Part shown: positions 1-4,180 of the stretch, one piece after another
How the letters are laid out: every line of letters begins with the position of its first letter
Position numbering within the stretch: the stretch's first letter is position 1
Assembly (NCBI GenBank): GCA_003649565.1
Contig: QMSF01000049.1
Span: 1-6,807, forward strand
DNA: 6,807 nucleotides
Direction of reading: 5' to 3'
Source of the DNA: Thermoprotei archaeon
GTDB taxonomy: Archaea > Thermoproteota > Methanomethylicia > Nezhaarchaeales > WYZ-LMO8
Notes under the pieces: model-generated
What the model was told of the DNA's origin: nothing
What the model saw: only the letters and a program-made list of their open reading frames with translations
Databases searched by the model: none
Program-made: the position numbers and the translations under genes

Positions 1-1
1 A

Positions 2-296
2 GAAGAGCCTGACAATCTGCTTCTCGAGAAAGCTGAAATAGACAAGGGAAAGCTAAGAAGAATGATAAAAAAAGGTCTTTAGGTATTATAAGAGTAACTT
101 AATATCAAGAAGAAAATTCGAGGAGTACTTCAGGTTAAGGGGTCTAACCGATGGCGAAATAGAGCAATTATGGCTGAAAGCTCATACCAACAAGATCATA
201 GCAATAGGGGTAGACCCAGTAACAGAAGAAGTAATGTTCGAATTGAGAGGGAAAACGAGGAAAATAATGCAGAAAACTCGTGAGGGAAATGATTGA
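2..296 (+). pseudogene. Small winged-helix-like family protein, frameshifted, 5' end outside window
   Basis: Two reading frames together make one family member. The frame open from the window edge reads LRRMIKK and stops at 80-82. The frame reading VFRYYKS continues from 75 to the stop at 294-296. The switch is a run of seven A's (67-73); removing one A gives LRRMIKKVFRYYKS, which aligns without gaps to LKRIINDLFDHYKK of the protein at 6257-6517. Later parts also match (EEYFRLRGLTDGEIEQLW versus NSYLKTKGYTDEEISEIW). The second frame has stops just upstream and no early start codon, so it cannot be an independent full-length gene. The residues before the family region (EEPDNLLLEKAEIDKGK) may belong to an upstream domain or to an N-terminal extension. 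It could be a pseudogene, a sequencing error in the homopolymer, or a gene rescued by slippage. The role is unknown; DNA binding is inferred from the predicted fold only. Confidence 0.6.
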
Positions 297-537
297 AAAA
301 GCAATAAATGAGGTCTTCAGACACTACAAGTCAGATGTTATAACGAAAGAGGAATTTGAAAAGTACTTTACAGCCAAAGGTTTAAGCAAAGAGGAAATTG
401 AAGAACTATGGGTTAATGCCATGGCTAAAAACCTCATTGAAGTCGGAATACAACCCAAATTCCCTGATGAAACCATGAATTCTCGCGATTACGATATAGT
501 CTTCGAGAAGAAAAAGAAACTCATCAGACTACTTTAA
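280..537 (+). CDS. Small winged-helix-like protein, paralogue family member
   Basis: This 85-residue protein belongs to the same family as the broken copy just upstream and the two genes at 5892-6161 and 6257-6517. Shared features are an amphipathic first helix ending in VFRHYKS (about residues 9-16), a second helix EEFEKYFTAKGL, then KEEIEELWVNAMAKNLIEVG, and a basic tail EKKKKLIRLL. The pattern helix, helix, third helix with conserved Trp, then a beta-like stretch is typical of a winged-helix DNA-binding fold, but I see no residue that defines a named family. The GTG start at 280 overlaps the upstream stop (294-296) by 17 nt. An ATG at 289 is an alternative giving 82 residues. The overlap suggests co-transcription and translational coupling with the upstream copy. 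The C-terminal part after residue 53 differs from the right-hand paralogues. The function is not known. Confidence 0.7.
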   Translation: MREMIEKAINEVFRHYKSDVITKEEFEKYFTAKGLSKEEIEELWVNAMAKNLIEVGIQPKFPDETMNSRDYDIVFEKKKKLIRLL

Positions 538-652
538 TCGATATGATGCAAAAATGCATTAGCCAACTAACCACATCTGCTTAACAAATCTTAAAGTTAA
601 GAACCTTACGTCTAAGCCTGAATGGAGATCACCTAGCTTAAAGAGCAAGAGT

Positions 653-780
653 TGGTGCGGGGGGTGGGATTTGAACCCACGCAGGCCTTCGCCACAGGGT
701 ATCTTTTTTCCGACCAGGGCTGGGGCCGCTGGTGGGTAGTCCTAAGCCCTGCGCCTTTGACCTGACTCGGCCACCCCCGC
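653..780 (-). tRNA. tRNA-Leu(UAG) with a 40-nt intron
   Basis: Read on the - strand, the acceptor strands GCGGGGG (780-774) and CCCCCGC (663-657) pair. They are followed by discriminator A (656) and an encoded CCA (655-653). The D arm has GCC/GGC, the anticodon stem is CAGGG/CCCUG, and the loop is C-U-U-A-G-G plus A after splicing, giving anticodon UAG (reads CUA). The long variable arm with GGC/GCC pairing identifies a class II tRNA-Leu. The T arm is GTGGG-TTCAAAT-CCCAC (680-664). The mature tRNA is 85 nt plus CCA. The gene is interrupted after tRNA position 37. It is divergent from the ABC transporter operon and shares its short promoter region. Confidence 0.95.
701..740 (-). other. tRNA-Leu intron (archaeal, after position 37)
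   Basis: Forty nucleotides lie between tRNA position 37 and position 38. This is the canonical archaeal site, cut by the tRNA splicing endonuclease at a bulge-helix-bulge. The central helix is imperfect: CUUA of the loop faces AAAG near the intron 3' end, giving three pairs and one A-A mismatch. The motif therefore looks relaxed. Inside the intron, ACCAG pairs with CUGGU, extended by CC/GG across a C-C mismatch. The exact boundaries are inferred from restoring a seven-base anticodon loop. Confidence 0.85.
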
Positions 781-826
781 GTGCTCGTGTTGCTGTGTAT
801 ACGGTTGGTATTTATTTTTGTTTTTT
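781..826. promoter_or_regulatory. Short divergent promoter region for tRNA-Leu and the ABC operon
   Basis: Only 46 bp separate the tRNA-Leu 5' end (780) from the ATPase ATG (827). An AT-rich block at 808-817 reads as AAATAAATA on the - strand, about 28-37 nt ahead of the tRNA, the right place for its TATA box. A second weak element, TGTATACGG (795-803), lies about 25 nt ahead of the ATPase ATG and would give a leaderless or nearly leaderless mRNA. The two promoters must overlap. Assignment of each element is by spacing only. Confidence 0.4.
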
Positions 827-1747
827 ATGGTTGTTGGGTTAGTGGTTGCTGTGGGCGTTATTGTTTCGAGGGATGTATGGAAGAGGTATGGGAGTGGAGT
901 ATTGGCTTTGAGGGGGGTTTCGTTTAGTGTTGAGAGGGGTAGGCTTGTTGCTCTTCTTGGTAGGAATGGTGCTGGTAAGACTACTTGGGTGAGAATTGCT
1001 TCTACTCAGCTTTTGCCTACTAGGGGTACTGTTGAGGTTCTTGGTTTTGATGTTGTTTCTGATCCTTGGAGTGTAAGGGAAGTGATCGCTATGGTTCCAC
1101 AGGAAGGCTTTCCCATGGATCTCTTGACTCCTTTTGAGTTTGTTTTCTCATATTTGTTGATTAGGGGTTATAGTAGGAGTGAAGCTAAGAAGTTAGCTCG
1201 TGAGTTCTTAAGCCTCTTGGAGCTTGAGCCTTACATGAATACTACTATTGGTGAGCTTTCTGGTGGGCTTAAGAGGAGGGTTATGGTTGCGACGGTTTTG
1301 GCTTCTAATGCTGAAGTGCTGTTTCTCGATGAGCCTACGACGGGGCTTGATCCTATTGCTAGGAGGGGTGTTTGGAGGGCATTAAAAGAGGCTAAGAGGG
1401 CTGGCGGCACTATGCTTTTGACGACACACTACATGGATGAAGCCGAGAGCTTGGCTGATGAGGTTGTCCTAGTCCATGATGGCAAGGTTATGTTCGTAGG
1501 CTCAATCAACGATGCGCGCAAAGCCATAGGCAGCAAGTTTAAGGTTGAAGTCTACGGGGATTTAGACATCGACGGCTATGACGCATTGAAGCTTAGGGGT
1601 ATGACCATATTCTATGTCGATGAGGGTGAAGCTGAGGAAGTTCTTAGAAGAGTAGTTCAAAGAGGATTTGACGCGACTGTGAAGGCTACGAGCCTCGAAG
1701 ACCTCTTCATAAAGGTGACTGGTGAGAGAATTGAGGAAGGGTCTTAG
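827..1747 (+). CDS. ABC-2 type exporter ATP-binding protein (DrrA/CcmA-like)
   Basis: This is the ATPase subunit of an ABC exporter, working as a dimer on the inner face of the membrane with the permease encoded next. From the ATG at 827 (306 residues), all nucleotide-binding motifs are intact: Walker A GRNGAGKTT (about 45-53), Q-loop Gln in MVPQEG (about 92), signature LSGGLKRR (about 144-151), Walker B VLFLDEP with catalytic Glu (about 164-170), D-loop GLD, and switch His in TTHYMDEAE (about 201). The roughly 80-residue C-terminal extension is usual for the DrrA type. The start is uncertain: TTG 818, ATG 827, GTG 842 and GTG 851 are all in frame, and the leading MVVGLVVAVGVIV is more hydrophobic than expected, so GTG 851 may be the true start. 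The gene overlaps the permease by 26 nt. The substrate cannot be told from sequence. Codons before about 1480 end mostly in G/T, unlike the rest of the operon. Confidence 0.93.
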   Translation: MVVGLVVAVGVIVSRDVWKRYGSGVLALRGVSFSVERGRLVALLGRNGAGKTTWVRIASTQLLPTRGTVEVLGFDVVSDPWSVREVIAMVPQEGFPMDLLTPFEFVFSYLLIRGYSRSEAKKLAREFLSLLELEPYMNTTIGELSGGLKRRVMVATVLASNAEVLFLDEPTTGLDPIARRGVWRALKEAKRAGGTMLLTTHYMDEAESLADEVVLVHDGKVMFVGSINDARKAIGSKFKVEVYGDLDIDGYDALKLRGMTIFYVDEGEAEEVLRRVVQRGFDATVKATSLEDLFIKVTGERIEEGS

Positions 1748-2483
1748 TAGACAAGTCATTGCAGCACTAACAATAGCCTGGGTAAACGGCGTATTAGCCT
1801 TAAGAAGAGTTCCACTATGGATAATATCCTACCTATTAATGCCTTTAACGTTGCTGTTCTTCTTCATAATTTATGGGAATCCCACGATCATGAAGTACGC
1901 GTTGATAGGCGGAACAATAATGATTGCTGTCAGCAATGGAATATCTATCCTTGGAGACGCCGCCTTCTATAGGATATACGTTAAATACCAAGATTTACTG
2001 GTGGCAACGCCAATAAGGCCTACAAGCTACATAATAGGACTGTCACTATCAATGCTTGTATTCTCAGCTCCGGGATTAGCGCTATTCGTGATTTTAATGT
2101 GGCTAGCAGGAATGCTGACACCATTATTCTCAGCAACTTTAGCAGCATGTTTAATTCTCACTTGGGCCTTCTCGTCGTTCATGGGCTTTACCATATCAAC
2201 TTTTTTCAAGCAATTAAGGCATGTATGGCCGCTAGTAACAATACTATCCCTAGTACTAAGCGTCCTACCACCCATATACTATCCAGCAACAATACTACCA
2301 AGAGGGCTACAGTGGATCGGTGCACTAGCACCAACAGGAGCAGCAGCAATGATACTACACCACGTAGCAGGACTAGCAAACCTAGAGAGCACAGCTCTCA
2401 TAGCGTCAATAGCATCAGCAATAGGATACACAGTAGCATTCATGCTCCTATCACTATCAAAAATGAGATGGAGAGAAAAATAA
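1722..2483 (+). CDS. ABC-2 type transporter permease
   Basis: This is the membrane subunit partner of the ATPase just upstream. The 253-residue product has about six hydrophobic segments: roughly residues 31-52 (PLWIISYLLMPLTLLFFFII), 60-77, 103-129, 135-160, 170-188 and 225-246. This is the usual length and layout of ABC-2 permeases. The segment between TM2 and TM3 carries the YQDLLVATPIRPTSYIIG stretch, which resembles the coupling region near the nucleotide-binding subunit in this family. The GTG start at 1722 lies inside the 3' end of the ATPase gene, with GGTGA at 1714-1718 just ahead of it. A TTG at 1731 with GGTGA at 1721-1725 and a 5-nt spacer is an equally good start. Overlap implies translational coupling. 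Third positions are strongly A/C, in contrast to the 5' half of the ATPase gene. The substrate (drug, lipid, peptide or polysaccharide) is unknown. Confidence 0.9.
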   Translation: MRELRKGLSRQVIAALTIAWVNGVLALRRVPLWIISYLLMPLTLLFFFIIYGNPTIMKYALIGGTIMIAVSNGISILGDAAFYRIYVKYQDLLVATPIRPTSYIIGLSLSMLVFSAPGLALFVILMWLAGMLTPLFSATLAACLILTWAFSSFMGFTISTFFKQLRHVWPLVTILSLVLSVLPPIYYPATILPRGLQWIGALAPTGAAAMILHHVAGLANLESTALIASIASAIGYTVAFMLLSLSKMRWREK

Positions 2484-2493
2484 CCTTGAAAGC

Positions 2494-2820
2494 CTAAAGA
2501 CCCTCAATCACATACCTAAAAATCCTGGCAATATACGTGCCATTCGTCGTCCTATAAAACCAAGCAGGCTGAAAAGGATCCTCACCTTTACCAGCCATAT
2601 CAACAGCAATCTTCCAGCATTTCTCCAAGACCTTTCTCGTTATCACACGAACACTACCAGTAGACTCCAACTTTACAAAGACAACATCACCATCAACCCA
2701 AACCGTAAACCTAGATCGACCAGCAGGCGAAGACAACTCCACAGGCTTAGAAAATAAAGCAGATATAAGAGACCAAACATCCTCAAACCCCATATTAACA
2801 ACCCTATCTCTAGCACTCAT
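2494..2820 (-). CDS. Hypothetical protein, 108 residues
   Basis: I do not recognise the family. The product has no signal peptide or membrane segment. It begins with a helical stretch (GFEDVWSLISALFSKPVEL, about 11-29), followed by two beta-like strands (SRFTVWVDG and VVFVKLES, 36-53), then VRVITRKVLEKCWKIAVDM (58-75, strand then helix). The C-terminal part is rich in aromatic and basic residues (FQPAWFYRTTNGTYIARIFRYV). The charged/hydrophobic alternation and the - strand G/T-ending codon pattern support real coding. It is convergent with the ABC permease, with a 10-nt gap between stops. The start is ATG 2820. An in-frame ATG at 2793 fits better with the AT-rich promoter-like stretch at 2831-2843, giving 99 residues. 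Confidence 0.6.
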   Translation of the reverse strand: MSARDRVVNMGFEDVWSLISALFSKPVELSSPAGRSRFTVWVDGDVVFVKLESTGSVRVITRKVLEKCWKIAVDMAGKGEDPFQPAWFYRTTNGTYIARIFRYVIEGL

Positions 2821-2937
2821 AATAATCGCAACTATAATAATAGTAATACCCTAAAGAAGTTAGCTTGTGATAACGATAAGATAAGTACATAACTTTGATA
2901 TGAAGGTAAAGACTGGACTATTGAAAAGCTGAGTGAG

Positions 2938-2966
2938 AAAAACAGTATTTCTTTAAACGATTAAAA
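2938..2966 (-). terminator. Possible T-run terminator downstream of hicB-like gene
   Basis: On the - strand, downstream of the HicB stop, there are T4 (2966-2963) and T5 (2942-2938) runs in an AT-rich stretch. Archaeal RNA polymerase often terminates at such T runs without a hairpin. There is no strong stem-loop. Confidence 0.25.
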
Positions 2967-2984
2967 GAGAGCCTAAAGCCTAGC

Positions 2985-3251
2985 TTATTCAAATAATGCT
3001 TTAATCTCGTTTATCCTTGCATCAGGAACCCTAACGTTAATCTTCATAACAGCAACTCTAGAGATCTTATAAGGCAAGTTCTCGCCATCCTCCAAATAAA
3101 GTTCCAAGGCCTCCTTTAAGTTGCTTAATGCATCGTCAAGAGTCTTACCCTGCGAAGACACACCAGTAGTAGGCTCATACGCCACGTACTTTCTTCCTTC
3201 ACGCCACACAAACGCCCATAAACTTATCTCCACGTTAACTTCACCTATCAT
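2985..3251 (-). CDS. hicB: HicB family antitoxin
   Basis: HicB proteins neutralise the HicA RNase toxin by direct binding. The 88-residue product has the family's partially degraded RNase H-like fold: strand SLWAFVWREGRKYVAYEPTT, then the hallmark GVSSQGKTLDDALSNLKEAL helix region (about residues 30-49), then ELYLEDGE. The C-terminal part (VAVMKINVRVPDARINEIK) is short. No separate HTH or ribbon-helix-helix domain is certain, so self-repression by this protein alone is doubtful. The TATA box at 3271-3276 is only about 22 nt from ATG 3251. An in-frame GTG at 3233, preceded by GGTGA (3245-3241) at 7-nt spacing, may be the real start (82 residues). Unusually, the gene is not in an operon with HicA: the toxin gene is at 3831-4067 on the other strand, behind another gene. 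Family assignment is from residue pattern, not from a search. Confidence 0.82.
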   Translation of the reverse strand: MIGEVNVEISLWAFVWREGRKYVAYEPTTGVSSQGKTLDDALSNLKEALELYLEDGENLPYKISRVAVMKINVRVPDARINEIKALFE

Positions 3252-3338
3252 ACTCTTCTAAGTATCGAAAATATAAGCTCTCGTCACACGACAGCGATAC
3301 GTTTATATTATCGTTCGTACAGGAAATGCACGAGTGTT
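3252..3338. promoter_or_regulatory. Divergent promoter region with inverted repeats between hicB and the hicA unit
   Basis: Two TATA boxes face away from each other. One is TTTATATTA (3302-3310), 33 nt ahead of the + strand ATG at 3339. The other is TTATAT on the - strand (3276-3271), ahead of hicB. Between them lies TCGT-cac-ACGA (3281-3291). The + strand TATA box is bracketed by CGATA (3295-3299) and TATCG (3309-3313), an inverted repeat with a 9-nt gap. A third TATCG lies at 3263-3267 beside the hicB TATA box. These words are candidate operator half-sites for joint control of both units. Confidence 0.55.
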
Positions 3339-3824
3339 ATGAGTGTTAAGATAACACGACGCGCTGAAGATCTTGAAATAGCATTCTCGTCAAGTGATAA
3401 GTCCTTCATTTTAACCATAAACGTTAAAGAGGGCAATATCACGATACGAGACGCAACAAACGTGATAATCTCCTACGAGGATCAAAGACGACCCATCGAA
3501 GAGGCAGCCGTACACAAAGAGAAAGAGAGAGAAGCAGTTAAAATGAGAGAAGTCAGGGAAACAATCATAGAACTATTGAGAAGAGAAGGAGCAAACAATC
3601 CTCACAACGCATTAAGCATAGATGAGATAATCGAAATAGCGCAGTACAATAAGGGTTTTTACAAACCGCTCTACGACTTCATAAAAAAGTATGGGGTTAA
3701 TGAGGGACGAAAACTCTTGGCACTCTTTGTAGCAGGAACCCTAGCTAGAGAGGGACTCGTCAACAAAATATGCGAACAAAAAAACGGAAAGAAAGAATAT
3801 AAGTTCTTCATAAGTGAGGTATGA
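3339..3824 (+). CDS. Putative winged-helix protein in operon with hicA
   Basis: I do not recognise a named family. The 161-residue product has three visible parts. Residues 1-48 are beta-rich (LEIAFSSSDKSFILTINVKEGNITIRDATNVII). Residues 50-75 are a highly charged linker, probably helical (EEAAVHKEKEREAVKMREV). Residues 72-161 are helical and end in ALFVAGTLAREGLVNKICEQ followed by NGKKEYKFFI, which resembles the recognition helix and beta wing of a winged-helix domain. No membrane segment is present. The ATG at 3339 follows a TATA box by 33 nt. The stop (3822-3824) is 6 nt before the HicA TTG start, so the two are almost certainly one operon. A reasonable inference is that it regulates the locus, a job normally done by the HicB C-terminal domain, which seems absent here. 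This is untested. Confidence 0.72.
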   Translation: MSVKITRRAEDLEIAFSSSDKSFILTINVKEGNITIRDATNVIISYEDQRRPIEEAAVHKEKEREAVKMREVRETIIELLRREGANNPHNALSIDEIIEIAQYNKGFYKPLYDFIKKYGVNEGRKLLALFVAGTLAREGLVNKICEQKNGKKEYKFFISEV

Positions 3825-3830
3825 AATCTC

Positions 3831-4067
3831 TTGAGTTTACCCTCGATCTCCGGAAGAAAATTAATAAAAGCACTAGCAAAAATAGGCTTCAAACTCGTAA
3901 GCATTAAAGGAAGCCACGCTAAACTCAAGAAAAATGGCAAAACCACGATAATACCGCTCCACCGAGAAATAGCCAAAGGAACACTACTATCAATACTAAG
4001 ACAAGCTGGAATATCAAAACAAGAACTACTAAAACTATTAAAGGACCCTCAACACCAAGAAACATAA
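3831..4067 (+). CDS. hicA: HicA family toxin (mRNA interferase)
   Basis: HicA toxins are small double-stranded-RNA-binding-fold RNases that cleave mRNA and are held inactive by HicB. The 78-residue product matches the family along its length: SGRKLIKALAKIGFKLV (about 7-23), then the conserved KGSHAKLKK with the catalytic His of the G-S-H motif (about residue 29), then TTIIPLHREIAKGTLLSILR and the QAGISKQELLKLL tail. It looks intact and active. The start is TTG at 3831, chosen because the family begins a few residues before SGR and because no other start exists between it and the motif. GTGAGGT at 3814-3820 can serve as ribosome site. It follows the 161-residue gene by 6 nt and is 35 nt from tRNA-Glu. 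Its cognate antitoxin is presumably the HicB at 2985-3251, on the opposite strand. Confidence 0.88.
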   Translation: MSLPSISGRKLIKALAKIGFKLVSIKGSHAKLKKNGKTTIIPLHREIAKGTLLSILRQAGISKQELLKLLKDPQHQET

Positions 4068-4072
4068 AACGC

Positions 4073-4079
4073 TTTTATA
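4073..4079 (+). promoter_or_regulatory. TATA box of tRNA-Glu
   Basis: TTTTATA is centred about 27 nt ahead of the tRNA-Glu 5' end (4103), the standard archaeal distance. It begins 6 nt after the hicA stop codon, so the tRNA has its own promoter. Confidence 0.7.
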
Positions 4080-4102
4080 CCACCCAGCAAAATAAGGAAA
4101 CA

Positions 4103-4180
4103 GCCCCCGTAGTATAGCCAGGTCAAGTATGCAGGCCTCTCGAGCCTGCGGCCCGGGTTCAAATCCCGGCGGGGGCACCA
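4103..4180 (+). tRNA. tRNA-Glu(CUC)
   Basis: Acceptor GCCCCCG (4103-4109) pairs with CGGGGGC, followed by ACCA (encoded CCA ends at 4180). The D stem is GUAU/GUAU. The anticodon stem CAGGC/GCCTG encloses loop CTCTCGA, giving anticodon CUC (reads GAG). The T arm is CCGGG-TTCAAAT-CCCGG. There is no intron. Its last 22 nt overlap, antisense, the 3' end of the large gene to the right. Confidence 0.95.

Noticed and set aside
67..74. A AAA AAG slippery heptamer for programmed -1 frameshifting
   Set aside because: The phase is wrong. The heptamer would move ribosomes from the downstream frame to the upstream one; joining the two halves needs +1 (or -2), or loss of one A in the transcript.
546..559. 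ATGCA-AAAA-TGCAT hairpin after the left small gene
   Set aside because: A five-pair AT-rich stem with no T run after it; too weak to call a terminator.
2027..2497. Open frames on both strands inside the permease gene (82 and 132 residues)
   Set aside because: They are shadows of the permease. Their translations are rich in Ser, Thr, Asn and Arg with no family pattern, while the + strand frame at 1722-2483 encodes a clear ABC-2 permease.
2898..2964. Possible gene remnant on the + strand (YEGKDWTIEKLSEKNS)
   Set aside because: Only about 21 codons, stops immediately upstream, no start codon and no recognisable relative in the window.
3671..3976. - strand open frame of 101 residues across the hicA unit
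   Set aside because: It is antisense to two well-supported genes and spans their junction; no independent promoter or homology pattern.
4103..4180. Complete att site pair for an integrated element at tRNA-Glu
   Set aside because: No second copy of the tRNA 3' end and no integrase are visible in the window; only the antisense overlap is recorded as a hint.
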